Of a stretch of DNA of 64,000 nt, positions 7,048 through 15,349 are shown one piece after another. Below the pieces are notes generated by a model. That model saw only the letters and a list, made by a program, of their open reading frames with translations, ran no database searches and was not told where the DNA came from. Origin of the DNA: Lysobacter gummosus (GTDB taxonomy: Bacteria > Pseudomonadota > Gammaproteobacteria > Xanthomonadales > Xanthomonadaceae); the NCBI RefSeq assembly GCF_001442805.1, contig NZ_CP011131.1, positions 5,704,001 to 5,768,000 of the forward strand, read 5' to 3'. A program made the translations under genes and the position numbers. Positions within the stretch are counted from its first letter, which is position 1, and each line of letters starts with the position of its first letter.

Positions 7048-9385
7048 CGCCGGCCTCCGCCTCGATCATCGCCGTCGGCTCGCGCACGATCAGCAGCGCC
7101 AGCACGAAATTGAACACCACGCCCAGCGCGACGGTGGCGCCGATGGCGCGCAACACCGGGATCGACGACAACGCCAGCAGCGCGAACACCATCAGCGTGG
7201 TCAGGCTGCAGACGATCACCGCGTGCAAGGTGCGCAGCTGCTCGGCGCGATCGTCGCCGGCGTGATCGAAGAACAAGGCGTAATCCAGGCCCAGGCCGGC
7301 GGCCAGGATCAACGACACCAGATGGAACAGATTAAGTTCCACGCCCAGGCCGCGCAGCACCGCCAGGATCAGCAGCGTGGTCAGCGCCATCGGCGCCAGC
7401 ACGCGCGACACCCGGCGCGGCGAGCGCAGCGCGATCCATACCGCCGCGGCCAGCAACACGCCGGCCAGGGCCAGCGCCATCAACACGCGGCCGCGGTATT
7501 CGGCCACCAGCGACTCCGAGGCCTGCTTGAGATCGAGCAACTGCGCGCCGTGTTTGCGCACCACATCGGCCACCGCGCCCGGGTCGTGCAGACCGGTCAG
7601 CGACACCAGCGCGGTGGTGTGATCGCCGCGCTGCAGCAGCAGGCCTTCGACGCTGACCGCCAGCGGCGTGCCGGCCAGATCGCGCACGCCCAGCGGCGGC
7701 GCATGACGCGCGCGTTCGACGTCGGCGAGAAAATCCGCGAAGGCGTCGCCGCGGAACGGCGTGGCCGCGACCGCGCTGTCGAGCGCGGCGCGCAGCGTCG
7801 CCGGATCGGGCAGGCGCTGCTGGCGTTCGCGCTGGGTCTTGGCGCTGGGCAGGTAACGCGCGGCCAGGTCGTAGCCGGCGATGGCGCCACGTTGCCGCAG
7901 CAGCGGCAACTCGGGCAGCAGCGCTTCGGAGGCCTGCAATGCCGCCTCGGTATCGCGGCCTTCGATGGCGATGACGTAGCGCACGTCCGGCGCGCCGAGT
8001 TCGCCGCGCAGATGCATGTCGCGCGCCATCGCCGCGTCCGGCACCGGCGTGAGCTTGGCCAGATCGTTCTGCCAGAACGCGCCGGGCACGAACAGGATCA
8101 CCGCCAGCGCCAGCGCCGCGATCAGCGACACGCCGGTCACGCCCAATCGCGGCCAGCACGCCAGCGCCGTCCACACCCGCGCCAGACGCTGCGATGTCGC
8201 GACATCGCGCGGCGCCGGATCGATCAAGGCCGGCAACAGGAACCGCGTGGTCAGCGCGGCGGTGGCGAGGCCGACGATGGTGAACACCGCCAGTTGCTGC
8301 AAGCCGTCCACGCCGGAGACGAAGAAAGTCAGATAGGCGATGCACGTCGACGCCACGCCCGTGCCCAGCGTGGGCCACAGACTGCGCGCGCTGGCCCACG
8401 GCGACAGCCCCGGCCGCTGATGACTGAACAAATGGATCGGATAGTCCTGGACCACGCCGATCAAGGTGAAACCGAAGGCCACGGTGATGCCGTGCACGCC
8501 TTCGAACACGCCGGCCACCGCGCCCAATCCGGCCAGGCCCGCGGTCGCCAGCGGCAGGCCGCCGATCAACGGCGCCTTCCAACTGCGATAGGCGAGCCAC
8601 AGCAAGGCGATGAACACCAGGCTGTCGATGCTGCCGATCAGGCTGGCTTCGCGCTGCGTGCGTCCACCGATTTCGACCGAGAACGCGCCCGGGCCGCTGA
8701 CGGTGAGTTCGGCCTTGCTGGCGCCGCGCACTTGCGCGTAGGCGGCGCGGATCGTGTCGATCGCGCCCTGCTGGCCGGTGGGATCGAAACCGGCCGCGCG
8801 CGTTTCCACCGCGAGCAGGGCCTCCTTGCCGGCGCGGTCGAACCACACGCCGTCGAGCGTCTGCGGCGCCTGCGCCGGTTGCCAGGACTCGGCCAGACGC
8901 AGCATTTCCATGGTCGGATCGCTGGGCAGCAACGGCTCGATCAACTCTCCCGCCGGCGAACCCAGGTCCTGCACGCGGGTATCGAGTTGATCGCGCAGGT
9001 AGGCGCTGTCGAGCGCCTGTTCGTCCAAGGTCGGCGAGAGCAGATAGCGATACGGGCGCAAACGCTCCGGCACCGCGTCCAGGCCGAGGCCGGCGCCGTT
9101 GGCGACCAGCTTGATGTGCGCCTGTTTGGCCAGACGTTCGCGCAGGCCCTGCGATTGCGCCGCCAGCACGGCCGGATCGTCGCCGCCGATCGCCAGCAGC
9201 AGCAGGCGCGATCCCGGGCCTTCGCCGAGTTCGTCGATCAGCAGCTTCTGCGCCGGCGTCTGCGCGCTGGGCATGAAGCGGCGCAGATCGCCGCTGAGTT
9301 TCAGATTCGCGCCGATCGCCCAACCGGCGAGGGCGAGTACGGCCAGCCACAGCAGGGCCAAGCCGATCCGGCGCGCCGGCGTCAT
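7034..9385 (-). CDS. MMPL/RND-family transporter (pigment exporter)
   Basis: A 783-residue inner-membrane protein of the MMPL branch of the RND superfamily. It has a TM helix at the N terminus, a large periplasmic loop, a first cluster of hydrophobic helices around residues 240-400, a second loop and a second helix cluster near the C terminus. The start at 9385 is chosen because the LolA-like stop codon overlaps it (TGATG); the frame is open to 9412. In xanthomonadin and aryl polyene loci this protein is proposed to move the polyene lipid across the inner membrane, handing it to the LolA-like protein encoded just upstream. The substrate is inferred. Confidence 0.87.
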   Translation of the reverse strand: MTPARRIGLALLWLAVLALAGWAIGANLKLSGDLRRFMPSAQTPAQKLLIDELGEGPGSRLLLLAIGGDDPAVLAAQSQGLRERLAKQAHIKLVANGAGLGLDAVPERLRPYRYLLSPTLDEQALDSAYLRDQLDTRVQDLGSPAGELIEPLLPSDPTMEMLRLAESWQPAQAPQTLDGVWFDRAGKEALLAVETRAAGFDPTGQQGAIDTIRAAYAQVRGASKAELTVSGPGAFSVEIGGRTQREASLIGSIDSLVFIALLWLAYRSWKAPLIGGLPLATAGLAGLGAVAGVFEGVHGITVAFGFTLIGVVQDYPIHLFSHQRPGLSPWASARSLWPTLGTGVASTCIAYLTFFVSGVDGLQQLAVFTIVGLATAALTTRFLLPALIDPAPRDVATSQRLARVWTALACWPRLGVTGVSLIAALALAVILFVPGAFWQNDLAKLTPVPDAAMARDMHLRGELGAPDVRYVIAIEGRDTEAALQASEALLPELPLLRQRGAIAGYDLAARYLPSAKTQRERQQRLPDPATLRAALDSAVAATPFRGDAFADFLADVERARHAPPLGVRDLAGTPLAVSVEGLLLQRGDHTTALVSLTGLHDPGAVADVVRKHGAQLLDLKQASESLVAEYRGRVLMALALAGVLLAAAVWIALRSPRRVSRVLAPMALTTLLILAVLRGLGVELNLFHLVSLILAAGLGLDYALFFDHAGDDRAEQLRTLHAVIVCSLTTLMVFALLALSSIPVLRAIGATVALGVVFNFVLALLIVREPTAMIEAEAGDAHA

Positions 9386-10104
9386 CAACGCGTCGCGCCG
9401 TGGCCGCGGCACAGCGCGGCGAGCTGGCTGGCTTCGCTCACGCCCGCCGCCGCGCGCGCGGCGCTGGCGAGCAAGGTGCGCTGTTGTTCGTTGCCGCGCG
9501 CCGGCCGGGTTTCGATGCAGCGCAATTCATCGTCGCGGCCCAGCAGCACGATCTCGCGAATGCGCGCGGCCACTTTCGCGTCCTTCGGCGTCATCGTGAT
9601 CGTCCACTGCCGGCGCGTGCCTTCGGCGCCGAGGCGGTAGTGCCCCTCCAGCGCGGCGAGATCGCCGCCGAGCAAGGCGCCGAAACTGGCCTGCAACGCG
9701 ACCAGTTCCGGCGCGCGCGACAGCGAGAACTTCTTCGCCGGCTTGCCGGCGCGGGCGATGCTGACCTCGCCCTGGCCGGGCTTGTCGCCGGTGCGGATGG
9801 TGGTGGTCTCCGCGTAGGGCTCGCGCACCTCGCGCACCAGCGTGGCCGCATCGGGGCGGCGGTATTCGCCGGCCACGCGCAGCGGCGCCTTCAGCAAGGC
9901 CGAGCCGCGCACTTCGACGAAGTCGGTGCGGGCCGGGATCGGCTGGGCCAGTCGCGGCAGGATCCAGGCCGCGTCGGCGGCCTGCGCGGCCGGAGCGATC
10001 GCCGCCGGCGCTTGCGCGGCGAGGATTTCAGTAACCGGAGCGGCGCGCGGCGACCCGGCGGCGAACATCAGCGCCAGCATCAGGCAAGGCTTGTTGAGCG
10101 TCAT
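9385..10104 (-). CDS. LolA-like outer-membrane lipoprotein carrier homologue
   Basis: A periplasmic protein of about 239 residues. The start at 10104 gives MTLNKPCLMLALMFAAGSPRA, a plausible signal peptide; the ATG at 10110 is nearly equivalent. The mature part has LolA-type beta-sheet blocks such as RGSALLKAPLRVAGEYRRP and VSIARAGKPAKKFSLSRAP. The last base of its stop codon is the first of the exporter start. Its 5' end overlaps the acyltransferase gene by about 77 bp in another frame, longer than usual. In aryl polyene clusters a LolA paralogue is expected to ferry the lipid-linked pigment through the periplasm; that role is inferred. Confidence 0.78.
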   Translation of the reverse strand: MTLNKPCLMLALMFAAGSPRAAPVTEILAAQAPAAIAPAAQAADAAWILPRLAQPIPARTDFVEVRGSALLKAPLRVAGEYRRPDAATLVREVREPYAETTTIRTGDKPGQGEVSIARAGKPAKKFSLSRAPELVALQASFGALLGGDLAALEGHYRLGAEGTRRQWTITMTPKDAKVAARIREIVLLGRDDELRCIETRPARGNEQQRTLLASAARAAAGVSEASQLAALCRGHGATR

Positions 10105-11002
10105 CGGCATGCCAGAAATCGTAGAAGTTGAACCAGTTGTAGGGCGCGCTGCGAGCATGATGCTGCAGGCGCTCGGCATAGCGCTGGACCAGTGCGGACA
10201 ACATCGCCGGGCGGTTATGCCGCTCGATCGCCACACCGTCGCTGAACGATTCGAACACCAGGTCGTAGCGCGGACCGCCACGATACAGGCCGAAGGCCAG
10301 CACCACCGGTAATTTCAACGCCGCCGCGATCAGCCACGGCGCGGTCGGGAACGGCGCGCTGGCGCCGAGGAAGGACGCCATCGTCGACGGCTCGCCGGGC
10401 GCGGCGCGATCGACCAGCAGCGCCACGATCGCGCCTTCGTCGGTGGCCTGCTTGATCGCGAACACGATCGACGGGCCGTCCTGGCCGGCGTCGATGACGT
10501 TGCGGGCGATTTCCGGATCCAGCGCGTCGAGCAATTGGGTCAGATGCGGGTTGTGGCCGCGATCGAGCACCACCCGCACCTTCACGTCGGGCCGTTGCCG
10601 CGCCAGCACGCGCAAGGCTTCGAAGCTGCCCAGGTGCGAGCCGAACAGCAACATGCCCTGGCCGCGGCCGATCTGCCGGTCGATCGGCTCCAGCCCGCTG
10701 ATCTTCACATCGAAGCGGTCCATGCCGCTGCGCAGCATGTAGACGCGATCGAGGATGGTCGCGGCGAAGGTGTGGATATGCCGCGCGACTTCGAGCAGGC
10801 CCGGGGCGCGATCGAGCACGCGCGCCAGGTAAGCGCGCGAAGCGCGGCGCTCGGGCCCGCGCACGATCACGAAGTAAGCGACGATCGGAAACAGCGTCAG
10901 CCGCGCGACCGCGCGGCCGCCCTTGCTGGCGATGAAGCGGATCAGGTGGAAGGCGAAACGGCTGCCGCCTTCCGGGCGTTGCTTCCAATGCGAAGAGGTC
11001 AT
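10028..11002 (-). CDS. LpxL/HtrB-family acyltransferase
   Basis: A 324-residue membrane-associated acyltransferase of the lysophospholipid/lipid A late acyltransferase superfamily. The start at 11002 overlaps the previous stop as ATGA. The expected H-x4-E catalytic motif is visible in GSHLGSFEALR near residue 130, followed by the substrate pocket region VALLVDRAAPGEPSTMASF and PFPTAPWLIAAALKLPVV. It probably attaches the finished aryl polyene acyl chain to a glycolipid or phospholipid-like acceptor. The C terminus reads through the start region of the LolA-like gene. A role in lipid A synthesis is less likely because it sits inside the pigment operon. Confidence 0.85.
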   Translation of the reverse strand: MTSSHWKQRPEGGSRFAFHLIRFIASKGGRAVARLTLFPIVAYFVIVRGPERRASRAYLARVLDRAPGLLEVARHIHTFAATILDRVYMLRSGMDRFDVKISGLEPIDRQIGRGQGMLLFGSHLGSFEALRVLARQRPDVKVRVVLDRGHNPHLTQLLDALDPEIARNVIDAGQDGPSIVFAIKQATDEGAIVALLVDRAAPGEPSTMASFLGASAPFPTAPWLIAAALKLPVVLAFGLYRGGPRYDLVFESFSDGVAIERHNRPAMLSALVQRYAERLQHHARSAPYNWFNFYDFWHADDAQQALPDAGADVRRRVAARRSGY

Positions 11003-11319
11003 GCGTGCGCGTCCGTGGCAGGCGAAGAAGCGGAAAGCGATTCGGCGACGATTTCGCCGCTGGCCAAAACCTCGCCCGAATGCCGCACGCGAAACCGCCA
11101 GCGCCTCGCGTCGAGCGTTTCCAGTTCGACTTCGGCGACTTGTTCGGGCAACAGCGGTTGCAGAAACTTCACCTGCGGCAGGCGCAGCGCGCCCAACGGG
11201 CCGTGCGCGGCTTGCACCGCTTCGATCACGCGCTCCAACAGCACCACGCCGGGCACCAGCGGACGGCCGGGGAAATGGCCCGGCAGACAGGGATGGTCGG
11301 CGGAGATAGCGAACTGCAT
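10999..11319 (-). CDS. FabZ/ApeI-like 3-hydroxyacyl-ACP dehydratase
   Basis: A 106-residue single-hotdog protein. It contains the FabA/FabZ active-site motif as CLPGHFPGRPLVPGVVLLE near the N terminus, with the catalytic His in PGHFPG and an acidic residue in LLERV. The start at 11319 is chosen because it leads directly into this domain; the frame stays open to 11460, but upstream residues look non-homologous. It would dehydrate 3-hydroxyacyl intermediates together with the ApeP-like protein at 6616. The stop overlaps the acyltransferase start as ATGA. Confidence 0.83.
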   Translation of the reverse strand: MQFAISADHPCLPGHFPGRPLVPGVVLLERVIEAVQAAHGPLGALRLPQVKFLQPLLPEQVAEVELETLDARRWRFRVRHSGEVLASGEIVAESLSASSPATDAHA

Positions 11320-11484
11320 GGTGCGGTAATTGTGCTGCGCGGCCGGTGAAATCGAAGGATAAAGCAGGTCGCTGCAAAACGTGACCAAAACTGCAGTTTT
11401 CACATCGATTCGGCCATCCGGCGCCTTCACGCGCCTGCCGCCGATCCGCCCGAGCGCCACAGCGGCGCAATCGGGCTCACTGGT

Positions 11485-12192
11485 TCAGGAAAACAGCTCC
11501 TTCCAGAACCGCGGCCCCAGCTGGGCCATCTTGCGCAGGAAATCGAAGAAATTCTTCTCCGGCCGCTGCTTGAACAGATGCTGCCGCACCAGGTACTCGA
11601 CCGCGAACATGCCGCCGACGACGCCGTAATTGATGATGTTCGCGAACCACGACCATTGTTCGCGGCTGATCGCGATCGCCGGCGTGTAGCCCAGCCGGAA
11701 CAGCACGCCGTCGGGCACCGCGATGGTCGCCAGCGCGCCGTTGATCAGCGCCAGCGCGATCAGCACCGCGGCCCACAAGCCGGTGAGGCGGCGCGTGTAG
11801 CGATACAACGCCGGCGCCAGCCCGCGCGGCTCGCAGCCGTGCAGCGCGGCCACGATGCGGGTGATCAGCGCTTCGCGCGGCGCGCGCAGGCTGCGCCCGA
11901 ACCACCACGCCAACCAGCCGTTGAACAGCACCGGCGGCGTCAGCAGCAGCATCTGCGCATACGGGGTGCGGGTGACCGCGGCGAGCGCGCCGAACAGCGC
12001 CAGGGTCGCCGCCCACGGCGCCGGGCGCAGCGACAGCACGCCGTCGATGGTCACGAACAACACCAGATCGGCCAGCGCCAGCGCCGCCGGCACGCCGCCG
12101 CCGTCGTGGCTGGCCCAGTGCGCCAGCAACGGATAGCCGATCGCGAGCAGCAGGCGCACCGGTGCGCTGGCGCGGGACGAAATATCGTTCAC
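11485..12192 (-). CDS. COG4648-type integral membrane protein of the pigment cluster
   Basis: A 235-residue inner-membrane protein beginning with GTG at 12192. Several hydrophobic helices are seen (VRLLLAIGYPLLAHWA, ALADLVLFVTIDGVL, LLLTPPVLFNGWLAWW, WAAVLIALALINGALATIAV), followed by a soluble C-terminal tail with KNFFDFLRK. Proteins of this family occur almost only in aryl polyene and xanthomonadin loci (ApeG-like); their biochemical role is not established. A gap of about 165 bp separates it from the downstream dehydratase and 90 bp from the upstream ACP gene. Confidence 0.78.
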   Translation of the reverse strand: MNDISSRASAPVRLLLAIGYPLLAHWASHDGGGVPAALALADLVLFVTIDGVLSLRPAPWAATLALFGALAAVTRTPYAQMLLLTPPVLFNGWLAWWFGRSLRAPREALITRIVAALHGCEPRGLAPALYRYTRRLTGLWAAVLIALALINGALATIAVPDGVLFRLGYTPAIAISREQWSWFANIINYGVVGGMFAVEYLVRQHLFKQRPEKNFFDFLRKMAQLGPRFWKELFS

Positions 12193-12282
12193 AAGAGGGA
12201 CGATCCGGCGTGTCGGTGGCGATGGTGCGGGCGGTGCGGCGGTGCCGGCCCGATCGACGGGCGCCGCGCGCCGGCCGCGGGC

Positions 12283-12552
12283 TCAGCCGGCGCGGTGCTG
12301 TTCGATGTGACTCGACAGCGCCCGCAGCGAGGCGAAGATGCGGCGGTTTTCGTCGCTGTCCGAACGCAGCTGGAAGCCGTAGCGCTTGGTGATCGCCAGC
12401 GCCAGTTCCAGCGCGTCGATCGAGTCCAGGCCCAGGCCGTCGTTGAACAGCGCCGCCTGCGGATCGATCTGCTCCGGCGCCACGTCTTCCAGGTTCAGGC
12501 TCTCGACCAGCAGCTGCGCCAGTTCGCGTTCGGCAGGGCTTTGTTCAGACAT
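12283..12552 (-). CDS. acyl carrier protein (pigment synthesis)
   Basis: An 89-residue acyl carrier protein. The 4'-phosphopantetheine attachment Ser44 sits in GLGLDSIDALEL, the canonical (D/S)S(I/L)D(A/M)-type motif, and the rest is acidic and helical as expected. The start at 12552 (MSEQSPAERE) is preferred; the open frame upstream to 12765 runs through non-coding sequence. It is the first gene of the minus-strand pigment transcript and faces the divergent halogenase across about 220 bp. Aryl polyene clusters often carry two ACP genes; only one is seen in this window. Confidence 0.9.
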   Translation of the reverse strand: MSEQSPAERELAQLLVESLNLEDVAPEQIDPQAALFNDGLGLDSIDALELALAITKRYGFQLRSDSDENRRIFASLRALSSHIEQHRAG

Positions 12553-12771
12553 CGTGTGATCCGGTAACGGCGTAAGCGCGGGGCGCAACGATCCTTCATC
12601 GGCGCTCAGCGTGCAACCGGTCACAGCCCGACCGCCCCCGCGCGGGACCACCCCGGACAGGCAATAACCAGCCATTTCAAATGCTTGTGCGTTTTTCGGG
12701 CCGCCCGCCCCGGCGCACGAAGCCGCGCGGCCGGCGCACTGCCCGGCGGGGCCGCAGGCTATCATTTGCGC
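12553..12771. promoter_or_regulatory. divergent promoter region between ACP and halogenase genes
   Basis: This 219-bp non-coding stretch separates two divergently transcribed pigment genes, so it should contain promoters in both directions. The least GC-rich part, around 12660-12700 (CAATAACC, ATTTCAAATGC), is the likeliest site for RNA polymerase contacts. I could not define -35/-10 pairs or an operator with confidence. Confidence 0.4.
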
Positions 12772-14163
12772 ATGAACTTACCCGCTTCCGCGCCCGGGAC
12801 GGCCGCTTCGGCCGCCGACCCTTCGTCCGATTCCTCAGACACCGTCACGCATTTGGACGTAGACGTCCTGGTCGTCGGCGGCGGCCCGGCCGGCACCACC
12901 ACGGCGACCTTGCTCGCGCGCAAGGGCTGGAAGGTGTTGCTGCTGGAGAAAGGCAGCCATCCGCGCTTCCACATCGGCGAGTCGCTGCTGCCGATGAACC
13001 TGGCCATCCTCCAGCGCCTGGGCGTGCTCGAACAGGTGCGCGCCATCGGCACGCACAAGCCCGGCGCCGAGTTCCCGATCGACGCCGAGCGCTACAACAC
13101 CTTCCGCTTCGAACGCGCGATCAATCCGCAGTTCGGCTACGCCTTCCAGGTCAAGCGCGAAGAGTTCGACCAGTTGCTGTTCCGCCACAGCCAGGCCAAC
13201 GGCGTGGACGCGCGCGAGCAGGTCAAGGTCGAGAAGATCGAATTCAACGAACACGGCCGCCCGGTCGCGGCGATCGCGCGCACCCACGACGGCGGCGAAC
13301 TGCGCGTGCGCATGCGCTATCTGGTGGACGGCAGCGGCCGCGATACCTTGCTGGGCAGCCAGCTCAAGCTCAAGCAGAAGAACACGCTGCACCAGTCGGC
13401 GGCGATCTTCAGCCATTTCACCGGCGTGCAGCGCCGCGACGGCGAGGACGCCGGCAACATCACCGTGCAGCGTTTCGCCCACGGCTGGATGTGGCTGATC
13501 CCGCTGCAGCGCGATGTGATGAGCGTGGGCGCGGTATGTTTCCCGGAGTACCTCAAACAGCGCCGCGGCGAGAGCGAAGGCTTCCTGATGAAGACGCTGG
13601 AGTCCGAGCCGTCGGTATGGCGGCGCATGCAGGGCGCGCAGCGCTGCGGCGGCGTGCACGTGACCGGCAACTACTCCTACACCTGTTCGCGCATGACCGG
13701 GCCGGGCTGGGTCATGGTCGGCGATGCGTATGCCTTCGTCGATCCTGTTTTTTCCTCCGGCGTGTACCTGGGCATGAACAGCGGCGAGCAGGCCGCTTCG
13801 GTCGTGGACGGCGCGCTGCGCGAACCGGCGCGCGAAGCCGAACTGCAGCGCGCGATGGTGGTCAGGCTCAAGCGCGGGCTCAAGCACTTCCAGTGGTTCA
13901 TCTACCGCTTCACCACGCCGGTGATGCGGGAGTTGTTCAACGCGCCGCGCAATTACTGGCAGGTCGAACAGGCGGTGATCTCGATGCTGGCCGGCGACGT
14001 GTTCGACAACAAGGCGGTGCTGCGCCGGCTGCGCTTGTTCCGTTTCATCTACGCGATGACCGCGCTGCGCATGGCGCCGCAGGCCCTGCGCGGCTGGCTG
14101 CGGCGCAAGCGCCAGGTCGGCGTGGATTTCCGCGGCGACACGCTGCAGCAGGGCAACCCGTGA
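12772..14163 (+). CDS. flavin-dependent halogenase of the pigment cluster
   Basis: A 463-residue FAD-dependent enzyme of the tryptophan/phenol halogenase superfamily. It shows the dinucleotide motif VVGGGPAGTTTA near residue 35, HIGESLLP after the first Rossmann segment, KPGAEF (a candidate position for the Lys that guides HOX in phenolic halogenases) and WMWLIP, which fits the WxWxIP motif that blocks monooxygenation. GDAYAFVDPVFSSG completes the FAD fold. The ATG at 12772 is preferred over 12685. It overlaps xanB2 as GTGA. Xanthomonadins are brominated aryl polyenes, so halogenation of the 3-hydroxybenzoyl ring or polyene is the expected reaction. A simple oxidoreductase role cannot be excluded. 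Confidence 0.83.
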   Translation: MNLPASAPGTAASAADPSSDSSDTVTHLDVDVLVVGGGPAGTTTATLLARKGWKVLLLEKGSHPRFHIGESLLPMNLAILQRLGVLEQVRAIGTHKPGAEFPIDAERYNTFRFERAINPQFGYAFQVKREEFDQLLFRHSQANGVDAREQVKVEKIEFNEHGRPVAAIARTHDGGELRVRMRYLVDGSGRDTLLGSQLKLKQKNTLHQSAAIFSHFTGVQRRDGEDAGNITVQRFAHGWMWLIPLQRDVMSVGAVCFPEYLKQRRGESEGFLMKTLESEPSVWRRMQGAQRCGGVHVTGNYSYTCSRMTGPGWVMVGDAYAFVDPVFSSGVYLGMNSGEQAASVVDGALREPAREAELQRAMVVRLKRGLKHFQWFIYRFTTPVMRELFNAPRNYWQVEQAVISMLAGDVFDNKAVLRRLRLFRFIYAMTALRMAPQALRGWLRRKRQVGVDFRGDTLQQGNP

Positions 14164-15176
14164 GCGCCGCCCCCGCGATGATGGCCGGCCCGCACTTGCA
14201 GGTGGACTACCTCGACGCCACGCCCGAGCAATTGCTCGCGCAGGACGACACCCTGGCGGTGTTCGGCTTCGGCGAAAACGCGCCGCGCCACGACGACCCG
14301 CGCTATCTGCGCGTGGCCCTGGAACCGTTCGGCGACCGCCGCCTGGAACGCTGGCGCGCCAGCGGCCCGGTATCGAGCGGCCGCGACGGCGATCTGGCCT
14401 GGTCCGAGGACGGCTCGCTGCAGTTCGGCGTGATCGAATTCGACGAACCCGATCCGCTGCCGGATGAACCCACCAACGGCGAGATCGCGCGCGCGGCCGA
14501 GTATCTGTACCGCAAGATGATCGCGTTCACCGCCCAGCGCGGCTATCCGCAGTTGCTGCGCATCTGGAATTACCTCGACGGCATCACCCTCGGCCACGGC
14601 GATGAAGAACGCTACCGCGTGTTCTGCGTCGGCCGCGCCGCCGGACTGGGCGAATTTCCGATCGCGCGCCTGCCGGCGGCGACCGCGATCGGCCGCGTCG
14701 ACGGCGCGCGGCGCCTGCAGGTGTATTGGCTGGCTTCGCGCACGCCGGGCACGCCGCTGGAGAACCCGCGCCAGGTCAGCGCTTATCGTTATCCGCGCCA
14801 ATACGGCCCGCAGTCGCCGAGCTTCGCCCGCGCCATGCTGCCGCCGCAGCCGGCGGCGATGCCGCTGCTGCTGTCGGGCACCGCGGCGGTGGTCGGGCAC
14901 GAATCCAAACACGCCGAATCGGTGTCAGCGCAGTTGGAAGAAACCCTGGCCAACTTCGACAGCCTGATCGGCGTCGCGCGCCAGCACCGCCCGGGACTGC
15001 CGGCCGCGTTCGGCCCGGGTTCGTGCCTGAAGGTCTACGTGCGCGACGTGGAAGACATCGCCACCGTCGCCGCCGAACTCGACCGCCGCTACGGCGACCG
15101 CGTGCCGCGCATCCTGCTGCACGCGGCGATCTGCCGGTATGAGCTGCGGGTTGAGATCGACGGGGTGCATGGGTAG
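14160..15176 (+). CDS. xanB2: chorismatase XanB2 (hydroxybenzoate synthase)
   Basis: A 338-residue protein of the FkbO/Hyg5/XanB2 chorismatase family, which hydrolyses chorismate; XanB2 yields 3-hydroxybenzoate for xanthomonadin and 4-hydroxybenzoate for ubiquinone. Family landmarks are RIWNYLDGI near residue 134, ERYRVFCVGR near 150, LPAATAIG and the SGTAAVVGHESKH block near 240, followed by an ETLAN helix. The GTG at 14160 overlaps the halogenase stop and gives translational coupling; ATGs at 14178 and 14181 are alternatives. Downstream is a strong bidirectional terminator. The adjacent halogenase suggests that starter synthesis and halogenation are co-expressed. Confidence 0.9.
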   Translation: MSAAPAMMAGPHLQVDYLDATPEQLLAQDDTLAVFGFGENAPRHDDPRYLRVALEPFGDRRLERWRASGPVSSGRDGDLAWSEDGSLQFGVIEFDEPDPLPDEPTNGEIARAAEYLYRKMIAFTAQRGYPQLLRIWNYLDGITLGHGDEERYRVFCVGRAAGLGEFPIARLPAATAIGRVDGARRLQVYWLASRTPGTPLENPRQVSAYRYPRQYGPQSPSFARAMLPPQPAAMPLLLSGTAAVVGHESKHAESVSAQLEETLANFDSLIGVARQHRPGLPAAFGPGSCLKVYVRDVEDIATVAAELDRRYGDRVPRILLHAAICRYELRVEIDGVHG

Positions 15177-15178
15177 GC

Positions 15179-15213
15179 GGGAATCGGGAATCGGGAATCG
15201 GGAATCGGGAATC
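15179..15213. repeat. GGGAATC tandem repeat, 5 units
   Basis: Five exact head-to-tail copies of the heptamer GGGAATC lie just after the xanB2 stop. The same heptamer forms a longer array at 61882-61944. It is an intergenic repeat, not coding. Confidence 0.95.
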
Positions 15214-15236
15214 GGCAAGAGCTTGAATCCCGATAC

Positions 15237-15268
15237 AAAAAAAGGGAGGCCGAGGCCTCCCTTTTTTT
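15237..15268. terminator. bidirectional rho-independent terminator
   Basis: A perfect inverted repeat with GGGAGGCC / GGCCTCCC arms around a GA centre, flanked by seven A on one side and seven T on the other. It ends both xanB2 (plus) and the convergent autotransporter gene (minus). Confidence 0.9.
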
Positions 15269-15349
15269 ATTCCGGGTTTCTGACGCTGGCCAGGATCGCG
15301 AGGATGCGCTCAAAACCAATCCCGAATCCCAAATCCCGAATCCCTGCCC

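Noticed and set aside
6707..9640. Plus-strand open frame of 977 codons across the MMPL exporter
   Set aside because: It is a GC-rich shadow of the exporter and its neighbours. The translation is Arg/Gln/His-rich with no domain, whereas the minus strand encodes a clear transporter.
10028..11470. Longer acyltransferase starting near 11470
   Set aside because: The extra residues overlap the dehydratase gene and are not acyltransferase-like. ATG 11002 with the ATGA overlap is better.
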